Assembly (NCBI GenBank): GCA_000989185.1
Contig: LBNX01000002.1
Span: 294,012-358,011 of the forward strand
Source: a candidate division TM6 bacterium GW2011_GWF2_28_16
GTDB lineage: Bacteria > Babelota > Babeliae > Babelales > UASB340
Reading direction: 5' to 3'
Length of the DNA stretch: 64,000 nt
Shown: positions 35,495 through 44,597 of the stretch, in pieces
Layout of the letters: each line of letters begins with the position of its first letter
How positions within the stretch are numbered: position 1 is the first letter of the stretch
Position numbers and translations under genes: made by a program
The notes under the pieces: model-generated
What the model was told of the DNA's origin: nothing
The model's input: the letters and a program-made list of their open reading frames with translations, nothing else
Database searches by the model: none

Positions 35495-37114
35495 AATAAA
35501 AAGATATTTGTATGTTTTTTAATTATGCTGTTGGGTTTTTTGGTTTTTATGCAATTTCAAAGGGATTGGGGAATAGAAGCAGATGATTATGCTGTTATAT
35601 ACAGTAGTAATATAAAAAGTTTTAAACAATTAAAAAATATTTTTATGATTAAAGATTTCAGGGCTATGGCTTTTCCTTGTAATTATAAGAATGATAATTT
35701 ATCTATATTTAATTCATATTATAGGCCGTTTTCTCTGGTATTTATGAGTTTACAGGTTAAATTGTTTAATAAAACGCCTAGTGGATACTTCATTATAATT
35801 GTTATTTTTCATGTATTAAATGCTATTTTATTTTTTTTATTAGCATCAAGATTTTTAAGTATTATTTTTTCTTTATTAGGATCTTTATTTTTTTTGTTTC
35901 ATATATCTTTGGGGCCATGGTTTGGCTGGATTGCAACACAAAATTATATGATTGCGTTATTTTTTTGTTTATTATCATTACATTTCTTTTTTGGATATTT
36001 AAAATCAAAAAAAATAGTTCAATTAGTTTTATCTAATATATTTTTTTTTATTGCTTTATTAACATTTGAAATTGTTCTTTTTTTCCCATTTTTATTGTTA
36101 AATCTTTTTTTTATAGATGGTTTATTTAATAATGGGTTTACTTATAGTGTAGATAAATTTTTAAATTATATAAAAAAAATTTTTAGTTTTTTTATACTAG
36201 AATTTGTATATTTGTTATTCAGAATACATTTAATGGATAATGATTCATATTGCTCTATATTTTGTATTCTTTATAAAAATTGTGTTTCATTTACTAAACA
36301 TGCATACCCTACACTAGCAACATTTTTATTTGAATATATAAATATGCCATTTATTCCTTCAAATAATTTTTACTGGAAATTTTTTTTATTGAGCTTATTT
36401 ATATTTGGAATGTTTTATAGCTTTTTAAGAAGTAAATATAAAAAAAATATTATTTTGTTTTTTATATTCTTTGTGGCAGCATGTTGGCCTATTTTTTTGA
36501 ATGGGTATCGTTCTAGATATACTTATTTTGGTTTACCATTGTTTATAATTTTTGTTTATTTGTTAACTATTCCTTATTTTGAAAAATATAAAAAATTTAG
36601 CTTTAGTTTAGTAATTTTAATTTGTTTTTTTAATATTTATTATAATGTAGTTATCTTGAATAAGAGATCTTTAAATAATAGAAATAACTATTTAATATAT
36701 AAGTCATTCGATTGTTTTTTGAATGATAATAAAAATATATTAAAATCTAAAAATATTTGTTTTATAGCTATGCCATCGTTTTTTGTAACAAGTTTGTCTC
36801 AATTTGTACTAATGAATGAATATTACCAGAATATTAATGTTTATTATGATACAGATACATTTATTTTGTTTAATAAAAAATTAAATAAATTTTCAATTTA
36901 TAAAAATTCTGATGAATTCATAATTTGTATTGAAAAAAATTCGAATAACAGCTTTTTAAAACTTGGTGATTATTTTAAAATGGGCACTTTTTATGATACA
37001 GAAAATAAATTATTGATTGAGCGCCGATATTTACTTGATTTTTCTTATAGAAATAAAAATATTGCATTTATTACTTGGGATTATAATAAAAATAAATTTA
37101 GGATATTAGAATGA
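35486..37114 (+). CDS. Polytopic GT39-like glycosyltransferase, DD-family copy 2
   Basis: It has 542 residues and starts inside the previous stop (ATGA). RDWGIEADDYAVIY holds the acidic pair (Cys-Gly after it replaced by Tyr-Ala). YYRPFSLVFMSLQ, IFHVLNAILFF, WFGWIATQNYM and LFRIHLM follow. The C-terminal soluble domain (ICFIAMPSFFVTS..YYDTDTFILFNK) ends [15 protein letters not shown]. Same topology as copies 1 and 3. It overlaps copy 3 by ATGA. Confidence 0.78.
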   Translation: MIKNKKIFVCFLIMLLGFLVFMQFQRDWGIEADDYAVIYSSNIKSFKQLKNIFMIKDFRAMAFPCNYKNDNLSIFNSYYRPFSLVFMSLQVKLFNKTPSGYFIIIVIFHVLNAILFFLLASRFLSIIFSLLGSLFFLFHISLGPWFGWIATQNYMIALFFCLLSLHFFFGYLKSKKIVQLVLSNIFFFIALLTFEIVLFFPFLLLNLFFIDGLFNNGFTYSVDKFLNYIKKIFSFFILEFVYLLFRIHLMDNDSYCSIFCILYKNCVSFTKHAYPTLATFLFEYINMPFIPSNNFYWKFFLLSLFIFGMFYSFLRSKYKKNIILFFIFFVAACWPIFLNGYRSRYTYFGLPLFIIFVYLLTIPYFEKYKKFSFSLVILICFFNIYYNVVILNKRSLNNRNNYLIYKSFDCFLNDNKNILKSKNICFIAMPSFFVTSLSQFVLMNEYYQNINVYYDTDTFILFNKKLNKFSIYKNSDEFIICIEKNSNNSFLKLGDYFKMGTFYDTENKLLIERRYLLDFSYRNKNIAFITWDYNKNKFRILE

Positions 37115-38769
37115 TTTATTATTATTTAAAATATAAAAAAGTCTTTATTAGTATATTAATTTTTTTATTTATCATTTTTATTTTAGGTTTTGCTGTTAAT
37201 AATTGGGGTATAACTGGAGACGATGGAGGTCTTTTATGTCATTCTAGAATTAAAAATATAAAAGACCTATTAAATTTTTTTTGTTCAGATGTAACCGCTA
37301 ATAATGCTGGATCTCCTTCAAATTATCAATACAATAAACAGACTTTTTTTGCTGTTTATTATAGACCGTTAACTTATATTTTTTATTATTTTCAAAATAT
37401 ATTTTTTAACTATCAAGCATATTATTATTTTTTATTTAATATATTTTTACATGCAGTAAATGCTGTTTTATTATTTAATATATTTTTATATTTTTCTGGT
37501 TATATACTTGCATTTTTAATGGCTTTAACATTTGCTTTTCACGTAAGCATGTGTACTTGGCTTGGATGGATAGCATCGCAGGTTTATCAAATAGAGTTAT
37601 TTTTTATTTTATTGATAATTCTTTTTTTAAAAAAATATTTAGAATCTAAAAAAATATTATATTATTTATTTGCGTTATTATTTTTTTTATTCGCTATTTT
37701 TACAAGAGAATTATCTGTAATAATGCCTATTTGGCTTGTTTTGGCTTTTATAACTTTTAATTGTTATAAAAATAATAAATTGAATTTTTATAACAATTTT
37801 TTATATAGCTTTAAATTAAGTTTAGGGTTTTGGTTTATTTGGGGATTTTATTTTTTATTAAGGCTTTATTTTTATCCAATTAATAATGCAGTTCACTCAA
37901 ATTTTTCTATTAATAGTTTTAGATTTTTATTTAATAGATATCCGGATTTTATAACTTTGATTAGCAATTTAGCTAATCAAAGTATTTATTTTTTACCAGG
38001 AGGTAATTTTAAATTTAAAGCAATTTTAGTTTTACTTTATTTTGTGCCATTTATTTTTTTATTTATGATAAATAAAAATAAAAAATATATATTATTTTTT
38101 ATTTTTAGTATGTGCTTGTTTTTGTGGCCTGCTATTTTGCATTTATATGTTGATAGATATTTATATCCTGTATTGCCATTTTATTTAATAATTGTATTAA
38201 TATTATTAAAAATTAATTATAAGCAAGATAATTTAAGTATTATTTTATATAAAAAAATAATAATAATATTTTTATATTTATTATTGCCATTTGATATTTA
38301 TATATTACGATCCGGTATAAAATATCAAAGTATTTCTTATTATCAAAAGGAACTTTATTTTAATAAAATCTTAAATAATAAAAATCTTAAAAATAAAAAA
38401 GTATGTTTTTTGTGCTTACCAGCTTATTTATTTTATAATAGTATTGCTCAATATCTATGGATTAAAGGGTTTAATAAAAGTTTTGATATATACTATGACG
38501 ATAGAACTTTTATAGCACATAATTTTCCAGAAAAACAAAATAATCCAGAGATTATAAAATTAAATAATGGTTTTAAATTTATTATAAAAGATGTTAATAA
38601 ACAAAGCTTTTTGACTTATAGGGGAAACATTATGGGCAATTTAATTACAGATAAATATTTGCAAGATAAGCCTGTAGAATTAACCCTATATTTAGATAAA
38701 AAGTATTTAGATCCTGATATTAAATTTATTACTTGGGATTATAGTAAAAACGAATTTAAAATTTTATGA
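37111..38769 (+). CDS. Polytopic GT39-like glycosyltransferase, DD-family copy 3
   Basis: It has 552 residues. [14 protein letters not shown] carries the acidic pair, with [34 protein letters not shown] and LLRLYFYP. The C-terminal soluble domain has [27 protein letters not shown] and the ending [14 protein letters not shown], identical over 44 nt to the end of copy 1 although copy 2 lies between them. Its stop overlaps the start of the UDP-xylose synthase gene. No donor or acceptor can be assigned. Confidence 0.78.
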   Translation: MIYYYLKYKKVFISILIFLFIIFILGFAVNNWGITGDDGGLLCHSRIKNIKDLLNFFCSDVTANNAGSPSNYQYNKQTFFAVYYRPLTYIFYYFQNIFFNYQAYYYFLFNIFLHAVNAVLLFNIFLYFSGYILAFLMALTFAFHVSMCTWLGWIASQVYQIELFFILLIILFLKKYLESKKILYYLFALLFFLFAIFTRELSVIMPIWLVLAFITFNCYKNNKLNFYNNFLYSFKLSLGFWFIWGFYFLLRLYFYPINNAVHSNFSINSFRFLFNRYPDFITLISNLANQSIYFLPGGNFKFKAILVLLYFVPFIFLFMINKNKKYILFFIFSMCLFLWPAILHLYVDRYLYPVLPFYLIIVLILLKINYKQDNLSIILYKKIIIIFLYLLLPFDIYILRSGIKYQSISYYQKELYFNKILNNKNLKNKKVCFLCLPAYLFYNSIAQYLWIKGFNKSFDIYYDDRTFIAHNFPEKQNNPEIIKLNNGFKFIIKDVNKQSFLTYRGNIMGNLITDKYLQDKPVELTLYLDKKYLDPDIKFITWDYSKNEFKIL

Positions 38770-38774
38770 TAAAA
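38731..38774 (+). repeat. 44-nt junction repeat, copy B
   Basis: Exact partner of 35451-35494. Here the junction leads into the UDP-xylose synthase gene, whose first codons (MIK) lie within the repeated segment. Confidence 0.85.
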
Positions 38775-39782
38775 TATAAAAAAATATTAATTACTGGTGG
38801 CGCAGGCTTTTTGGGGAGTAATTTAGTTAATAAATTATACGAAAATAATGAAATTATTGTTCTTGATAATTTGTCTAGTGGGCGATTAGAAAATTTGAGT
38901 GGATCCCGGCTCGTAGGCCGGGATGACATGCGTGTCACTTTTATAAAGCATGACATTATAAATTATATCGATTTTAATAATTTAGACTTAATATTTAATC
39001 TTGCATGCCCAGCATCGCCACCTAGATATCAGGCTGATCCAATTCAGACAACAAAAACTTCTGTGTTGGGGGCTTTGAATATGCTTGAATTAGCAAAAAA
39101 AAATAATGCTAGAATTTTGCAAGCATCGACAAGTGAAGTTTATGGTGACCCAGATATTCATCCTCAAGTAGAAAGTTATAAGGGAAGTGTTAACCCAATA
39201 GGTATTCGTTCTTGTTATGACGAAGGCAAGCGTTGCGCTGAAAGCTTATTTTTTGATTATAAACGTGTTTATAATTTAGATATAAAAGTTATAAGAATAT
39301 TTAATACTTATGGGCCAAATATGGATCCAAATGATGGTCGTGTAGTAAGTAATTTTATAACTCAAGCATTAAAAAATAAAGATATTACTATGTATGGTGA
39401 TGGCCAGCAAACGAGATCGTTTTGTTATGTTGATGATTTAATTGCTGGAATGTTAAAAATGATGGAAGTTGATAATTTTGCAGGACCTGTAAACTTAGGT
39501 AATCTGGGTGAGTTTACAATGCTTGAACTTGCAAAAATTATTATTGAGTTAACAAATAGTAAATCAAAAATAATATATAAAGATGAATTGCCATCAGATG
39601 ATCCTAAAAAGCGTAAGCCAGATATAAGTCTGGCCAAAGAAAAATTAAATTGGGAATCAAAAATAGATTTACGAACAGGTTTAATTAAAACAATAGAATA
39701 TTTTGATAAAGTGTTAAAAAATGAAAGTAATTATTGCGTCAGGGGGCAGATTTCACGCGTTTCATCTGGCTTACCAACTTGA
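38766..39782 (+). CDS. uxs: UDP-glucuronate decarboxylase (UDP-xylose synthase)
   Basis: Makes UDP-xylose from UDP-glucuronate; the Ugd at 50054 can supply the substrate. An extended short-chain dehydrogenase of 338 residues with [10 protein letters not shown] at 10-19, then [22 protein letters not shown] near 80, STSEVYGDP near 122 and SCYDEGKR near 151 (catalytic Tyr-xxx-Lys). The ASPPxYQ and SCYDEGKR elements are those of UXS rather than dTDP-glucose dehydratase. A palindrome (38900-38928) is inserted in frame after LSSGRLENL and adds about nine residues (GSRLVGRDD) just beyond the NAD-binding strand. The last 62 nt overlap the GT4 gene; the residues after KNES are probably a read-on tail. 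Confidence 0.88.
   Translation: MIKYKKILITGGAGFLGSNLVNKLYENNEIIVLDNLSSGRLENLSGSRLVGRDDMRVTFIKHDIINYIDFNNLDLIFNLACPASPPRYQADPIQTTKTSVLGALNMLELAKKNNARILQASTSEVYGDPDIHPQVESYKGSVNPIGIRSCYDEGKRCAESLFFDYKRVYNLDIKVIRIFNTYGPNMDPNDGRVVSNFITQALKNKDITMYGDGQQTRSFCYVDDLIAGMLKMMEVDNFAGPVNLGNLGEFTMLELAKIIIELTNSKSKIIYKDELPSDDPKKRKPDISLAKEKLNWESKIDLRTGLIKTIEYFDKVLKNESNYCVRGQISRVSSGLPT
38900..38928 (-). repeat. Short palindromic repeat inside the UDP-xylose synthase gene
   Basis: Stem ATCCCGGC/GCCGGGAT (38903-38910, 38917-38924) with loop TCGTAG, flanks TGG and GACA. It is in the opposite orientation to the 9906 copy and is read as GSRLVGRDD. Family members normally run from the Rossmann loop to the next strand without this segment. 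Confidence 0.8.
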
Positions 39783-40881
39783 AAAGCGTAATGCTTTAAA
39801 GCGTTTGTATACTGGTTATTACTCACAAAGTGATAATGATTATATGTCGCGAGATCTAATTAAAAATAATAATTATTTTAAATATATAAATTATTTTTTA
39901 TTAAAATTAAAATTATATAAATTTATTAATAAATCTAAAATTCATCAATTTCAAGATAATTTATTTGATAAATGGCTTTCTAAAAAAATAGTTCAAGAAG
40001 ATAAATTTGATATTTTTGTAGGCTGGGCAAATTATTGGGCAAATAGTTTTAATAATATAAAAAAAACAGGTGCTAAAATTATTTTAGAATCAGGATCTAC
40101 ACATATACTTGAGCAACAAAAATTATTAGAACGAGAGTATAAAGATTTTGGTGCAAAATTTTTACCTATAAATAAAAAAACTTTAAATAAAGTATTATTC
40201 GAATATGAACTTGCAGATTATATAATGTCGCCGTCAAATTTTACTAGAGATAGCTTTATAAAACATGGTATAAAAGAAAGCAAATTGTTAAAAGTTAATT
40301 ATGGTGTAGATTACGAATTTTTTTCGCAATTTAAAAAACAAGAACCAGAAAAATTTAGAGTGATTTTTGTTGGGCTTGTTGGGCTTAGAAAGGGTGTACA
40401 ATATTTAATAAAAGCTTGGCAAAAATTAAACTTACCAGAAGATAAATGTGAATTATTATTTGTTGGTAATATTTTGGCTGATATCAAACCATTTTTAAAT
40501 AAAATAAAATTTAATAACAATATTGTTTTTTATGGTAGCACAGATAGAGTAAATCTTGCTAATTTATATTCTAAATCTAGTTTGTTTGCTTTACCCTCTA
40601 TAGAAGAAGGTCTTTCTATGACCATTGCACAGGCTATGTCGTGTGGGTTGCCTGTAATTTGTACTACCAATACTGGAGCACAAGATATTGTTACACATAA
40701 TCAAGATGGTTTTATTATTCCCATAAGAGATATTGATGCTCTCGCAAAAAAAATTTTATATTGTTATCAAAATAAAGATGCGTGTAAAATTATGGGTAAT
40801 TTAGCAAAGCAAAATGCAAGTAAGTTTACGTGGGATAATTATGGCCAAAATATTTATGAAATTTATCGAAAAATAATTTAA
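39721..40881 (+). CDS. Glycosyltransferase family 4 (GT-B fold)
   Basis: It has 386 residues. The N-terminal domain starts [18 protein letters not shown]. The C-terminal nucleotide-sugar domain begins [21 protein letters not shown] near residue 212 and has [33 protein letters not shown] near 292 and [16 protein letters not shown]. The usual EAM of the family reads QAM here. It is probably cytosolic or membrane-associated and adds one sugar to a lipid-linked glycan. The start lies 62 nt inside the previous reading frame. Confidence 0.87.
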   Translation: MKVIIASGGRFHAFHLAYQLEKRNALKRLYTGYYSQSDNDYMSRDLIKNNNYFKYINYFLLKLKLYKFINKSKIHQFQDNLFDKWLSKKIVQEDKFDIFVGWANYWANSFNNIKKTGAKIILESGSTHILEQQKLLEREYKDFGAKFLPINKKTLNKVLFEYELADYIMSPSNFTRDSFIKHGIKESKLLKVNYGVDYEFFSQFKKQEPEKFRVIFVGLVGLRKGVQYLIKAWQKLNLPEDKCELLFVGNILADIKPFLNKIKFNNNIVFYGSTDRVNLANLYSKSSLFALPSIEEGLSMTIAQAMSCGLPVICTTNTGAQDIVTHNQDGFIIPIRDIDALAKKILYCYQNKDACKIMGNLAKQNASKFTWDNYGQNIYEIYRKII

Positions 40882-40901
40882 ATTTGGAGATTGATCTAGT
40901 C

Positions 40902-41666
40902 ATGGTTTTAAACAATAAAAGGGTAAATTTTTATGATCAAAAAATTCCATTTCAGCTTGATTTATTACGTAATGCTACAAATTATCAAAAATGGATGATA
41001 GAAGTAGTTAGCTCATTTTTGGGAAATAATATTTTAGAAATTGGTTCAGGGATAGGTAATATGTCTAGATTTTTACCTGTTAGAGAAAAGTTGATTATTT
41101 CAGAAGTAAATCCTGATATGATTCCATTTTTAAAAAAAACAATGGATGTTTTTGATAATAAAAAAATAAATGTATTGCATATTGATTTATTGACTAATTG
41201 GAAACAACAATTAATTGATAAAAATATAGATACGATTGTTTCATTTAATGTTATGGAACATGTGGAAGACGATTTAACTTTTTTTAAAGATTTGGTAGAT
41301 ATTCTTAGGAGTAATAATTCTAATAATTTAAAAAGAATTATTACTTTTGTTCCAGCACACCAATTTGCTTATACTGCTATTGATAAAAATTATGGACATT
41401 TTAGACGTTATTCAAAAAAAACGTTAAAAAACTTCCAAAATATTATTATTCCGGAGGCAGATTTTTATTGTAGATATTTTAATTTTATTGGATTAATTGG
41501 ATGGATAATGTCAGGATTTGTTTTTAAAAAGAAAGAAATAGATATTAAAATGGTTGAATCTTTTGAAAAAATCTGTCCTTTAATCAAGCCAATAGATAAT
41601 TTTGTTCATTCTAAATTTAAGTTACAGTTTGGACAGTCTATATTTTCTGTTGTTAGTTTTAAATGA
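40902..41666 (+). CDS. Class I SAM-dependent methyltransferase
   Basis: It has 254 residues from the ATG at 40902, which has GGAG 12 nt upstream; an in-frame TTG at 40884 is the alternative. The SAM motif ILEIGSGIGNMSRFLP is near 45, SEVNPDM near 65, VSFNVMEHVEDDL near 105 and FVPAHQFAYTAIDKNYGHFRRYSKKTL near 150, quoted only as a landmark. The DKNYGHFRRY element resembles the one in the methyltransferase at 33227. Acceptor unknown. It ends 13 nt from the convergent FkbM gene. Confidence 0.82.
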   Translation: MVLNNKRVNFYDQKIPFQLDLLRNATNYQKWMIEVVSSFLGNNILEIGSGIGNMSRFLPVREKLIISEVNPDMIPFLKKTMDVFDNKKINVLHIDLLTNWKQQLIDKNIDTIVSFNVMEHVEDDLTFFKDLVDILRSNNSNNLKRIITFVPAHQFAYTAIDKNYGHFRRYSKKTLKNFQNIIIPEADFYCRYFNFIGLIGWIMSGFVFKKKEIDIKMVESFEKICPLIKPIDNFVHSKFKLQFGQSIFSVVSFK

Positions 41667-41679
41667 AATTTATTAAATA

Positions 41680-42810
41680 TTAGGTAGTTTTTTGGTATGC
41701 AAATATTAAAATATCTTGAATTTTATCTTGTTCAAATGGAGTGTTAGTATTTGTATTTATTTGATATGAAAAATTTGATTTTTCTAGAATTTTTAATATT
41801 ACAGACAAATTATTGTAATTACTTTTTGATATGTGATGATGAAATTCAATAACCATTTGATTAATATACTTAAGTTTATTGTTTTTATATAATTCTTTAA
41901 TAACGTCTGTTTCTGCACCCTCTATATCCATTTTTAAAAAATCTATATCTTCGTTTATATAATTAGAAAGTTTTGTAGCTTTTACCATTTCGTAGTTTTG
42001 ACCAGAATTGATTCTTTCTGGTAAGTAACTCATTTTAAGATTACCTGGCGTATTTTTATCATAATAAAATTTTAAGTACTCGTTTTTATTAGATAGAGCA
42101 ATATTTTGAGCTAAAACATTTTTTAGCTTATTTTGTTCAATATTGTTTTTTAAAATTTCAAAAGTTTGTTTGTCTGGTTCAAAGCATATAATTTTTGATT
42201 CAGGATATATTTTTTTAAAATAAAGTATTGATATTCCTATATTGCTTCCGCAATCAATTATGTTTGGTTGCTTAGAATTTGTGTTAAAAAAATAACAGTT
42301 ATTTAAAAAAATTTCCTGAAATAAATAATTTAATATTCTATAGTTAAAAAAATTCACAGTCCATTTAAAAAATTTTGTTTTGCGTAATTTATAATTATTT
42401 TGGTATATCAATTGTTTAGTTAAAAGATTTAAACTTTCTATTAATATTTCATTTTTATTTATTTTTAATTGAATATTTTTATTTTGTTTTATATTATATA
42501 TTGCATTTATGGTGTTTTGTGTTGAGTTTAAAATAAATAAAGGATCATTAAATTTAGATTTACCTAAAATTAATGAAATGATGAATATTGAGCCTAAAAA
42601 ACAATAAAAGATAGTTAATAATTTAAAAAAAAATTTGTTTAAAATTAATTTTTTTGAAAGATATATTAATAAAATAAATACAAGAAAACTAATTATTATT
42701 TTGGTTAAAAAGTTAAAATTTGGTATTGTTTTTAAATATATTAAACCCAAAAAGAAAAAAGCAGAATTACCTATAAGCACAATGATTTTATAAATTGATT
42801 CTTTTATCAT
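41680..42810 (-). CDS. FkbM-family methyltransferase with an N-terminal membrane domain
   Basis: It has 376 residues. Three to four membrane helices occupy about 1-90. The SAM-binding FkbM domain follows: IDCGSNIGISILYFKKIYP near 190, CFEPDKQTFEIL near 213, FLKMDIEGAETDVIKEL near 288, VIEFHHH near 319. It is paralogous to the gene at 27252, which has only one helix. Fusing a methyltransferase to a polytopic segment suggests a membrane-bound acceptor such as a lipid-linked glycan. The start lies 23 nt inside the upstream GT39-like gene. Confidence 0.82.
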   Translation of the reverse strand: MIKESIYKIIVLIGNSAFFFLGLIYLKTIPNFNFLTKIIISFLVFILLIYLSKKLILNKFFFKLLTIFYCFLGSIFIISLILGKSKFNDPLFILNSTQNTINAIYNIKQNKNIQLKINKNEILIESLNLLTKQLIYQNNYKLRKTKFFKWTVNFFNYRILNYLFQEIFLNNCYFFNTNSKQPNIIDCGSNIGISILYFKKIYPESKIICFEPDKQTFEILKNNIEQNKLKNVLAQNIALSNKNEYLKFYYDKNTPGNLKMSYLPERINSGQNYEMVKATKLSNYINEDIDFLKMDIEGAETDVIKELYKNNKLKYINQMVIEFHHHISKSNYNNLSVILKILEKSNFSYQINTNTNTPFEQDKIQDILIFAYQKTT

Positions 42811-44155
42811 TTATTTTCTCAAATTTATATAAAAATTTTGCCAGACCAAAAGACGCTATTAATATTATAAATACTTCGGCTGGTATTCTTAATCTAGCAC
42901 AGCCATAAGATAATGTTATAGAAATTAAAATTAATGTGAAGAATAATAAAACAATGGATATGTTAAATAAGTTTTTATGTTTTATTGCGTTAATAATAAA
43001 AAATAAAAATCCAATTAATAGTATTAAATCAATTAATATATCTAATATTATAAAAGGAATAATAATTGGATATTTTATGGTATTTGTCAGATAATATTTA
43101 ATTTTTGTAATTGTGGAGGTATGTTGATTAAAAAGTATTCCGGGAGGCAAATTTAAAAACATAAAAGAATACGGGGTAAAACAGGTTATAAAAATTTGTT
43201 TTATTGCATCCTTTAAGGCTATTAGTTTGTTTTGATTTATAATATTATATGCTAATTTTAATGCAATTCTATCTTGTTCTATTTCAGTTAATACTCGATG
43301 AGTTTTTTGTTCAAGTTTTTTGATTGTATTATTTCTGTTTTTAAATAATTCTTGGTGTGGACTTTCCCAGGTGCAATTATTTATATCCATTAATATATGT
43401 ACGGCATTATATCTTAAAAAATGTTGACCTGTAAGAGTATGAAGAAATATAAAACCTGTTAATATATAATTTCTAATAAACCAAATTGATATTATGCTAA
43501 AATACGGTAAAAATATTGTTATTATATGTTTTATTTTTAATAAGAGTTTTTCTTTAGATAATAAAAGTATTGCGAATATTGATCCTAAAAATAAATATTC
43601 TCCAACGTTTCTTGTTAGCCCTGCAATTCCAATGAATATTCCAGAAAAAATAAAATAAAATATTTTATTTTTATTTATTCCATTAAAAAGAAAAATTAAA
43701 AATAATAAAAGAAATATTATAAAAATAGATTCAGAAGCTTGTAGTCCTGAAAAAAGAATTATTCCAGGATGTATAGTAAAAATTAAAGCTGTTATTTTAG
43801 ACGTTAATGTGTTATGAAAAATTTGATTTGACAGTATAAATGCTAGATAAATAATGAGAAGAGATATTATTATTTGTATAAAAAGCATTGTTGTTTGATT
43901 TTTACCAAAAATTTTATATATAACTGCCATAAAGATTGGATAACCTGGAAGTCTAAAAAAATTTGGGGTGTTATCAGCATTGAGAAAATTTCCTTTTTCT
44001 GCTAATTTTGACGCAATTTCATTGTATTGATTTGAATCTATTGGAATCTTATAATTGTTATGTTTTGTATATAGATTGAATAAGATTACTCTTAATGTTA
44101 GTCCAAGTAGTATAAGTATAATTATATTTATATTTATTTTTTTAATAGATAACAT
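42788..44155 (-). CDS. GT39/ArnT-like polytopic glycosyltransferase, DS-family copy 8
   Basis: It has 455 residues. It keeps the family landmarks: NNYKIPIDSNQYNEIA, FRLPGYPIFMAVIYKIF, LQASESIF, LTRNVGEYLF, FLHTLTGQHFL and CARLRIPAEVF. It lies on the minus strand 20 kb from copies 1-7, with a less A+T-extreme codon use by eye. No palindrome insertion. It forms an apparent operon with the FkbM gene it overlaps, and the small secreted protein gene lies just upstream. Confidence 0.82.
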   Translation of the reverse strand: MLSIKKININIIILILLGLTLRVILFNLYTKHNNYKIPIDSNQYNEIASKLAEKGNFLNADNTPNFFRLPGYPIFMAVIYKIFGKNQTTMLFIQIIISLLIIYLAFILSNQIFHNTLTSKITALIFTIHPGIILFSGLQASESIFIIFLLLFLIFLFNGINKNKIFYFIFSGIFIGIAGLTRNVGEYLFLGSIFAILLLSKEKLLLKIKHIITIFLPYFSIISIWFIRNYILTGFIFLHTLTGQHFLRYNAVHILMDINNCTWESPHQELFKNRNNTIKKLEQKTHRVLTEIEQDRIALKLAYNIINQNKLIALKDAIKQIFITCFTPYSFMFLNLPPGILFNQHTSTITKIKYYLTNTIKYPIIIPFIILDILIDLILLIGFLFFIINAIKHKNLFNISIVLLFFTLILISITLSYGCARLRIPAEVFIILIASFGLAKFLYKFEKINDKRINL

Positions 44156-44181
44156 TTTTATAAAATTTTTTTATAATTTAA

Positions 44182-44505
44182 TTAATCTGTAGTATCGCCT
44201 TCACTATCAGCATCTTCACTGTCAGTTTCTTCGTTATCAGTTTTTTCATTATTCGCATTGTTGCATAAATCATTAAAAATAATAATATTTGCAAGATCTT
44301 TACCTGTTATTTTTGAAGGCTTATTTTGTAATAAATCTTGAATAGTTAATAATGTTTCTAAACTATAAGTTTTTTTAAAAGCTTCTGGATATTTTTCTAT
44401 TAACCATTTTGGAAATTTTACTTTTCTTTTGGGATTACAGTTCAAGCTTACAGATAAAATTAAAGAGCAAAATAGTAAAAATTTTGTTAATTTGCTAAAA
44501 AACAT
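44182..44505 (-). CDS. Small secreted protein with an acidic tail, unknown function
   Basis: It has 107 residues from the ATG at 44505, chosen because GGGAG lies 5 nt upstream; a TTG at 44517 is the alternative. The signal peptide covers about 1-22 (ending SVSLNC; the Cys is not in a good lipobox). A basic segment (NPKRKVKFPKWLIEKYPEAFKK) and a short helical part follow, and the tail is a run of Asp, Glu, Ser and Thr (DNEETDSEDADSEGDTTD). No family recognised. It lies 26 nt upstream of the DS-family copy 8. Confidence 0.65.
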   Translation of the reverse strand: MFFSKLTKFLLFCSLILSVSLNCNPKRKVKFPKWLIEKYPEAFKKTYSLETLLTIQDLLQNKPSKITGKDLANIIIFNDLCNNANNEKTDNEETDSEDADSEGDTTD

Positions 44506-44545
44506 ATTATCTCCCAAAATAAGTTTATTTAATAATAAAATATTT

Positions 44546-44576
44546 GCTAAGAAGTAGCTTTTTGCTAGAAATTAGC
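44546..44576. promoter_or_regulatory. Tandem dyad repeats in a divergent intergenic region
   Basis: GCTAAGAAGTAGC (44546-44558) and GCTAGAAATTAGC (44564-44576) are each GCTA-N5-TAGC dyads, 18 nt apart start to start. They lie between the divergent genes starting at 44505 and 44598. They could be an operator pair or a weak hairpin. Confidence 0.35.
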
Positions 44577-44597
44577 ACTTGATTTAAGAGATTGCAA

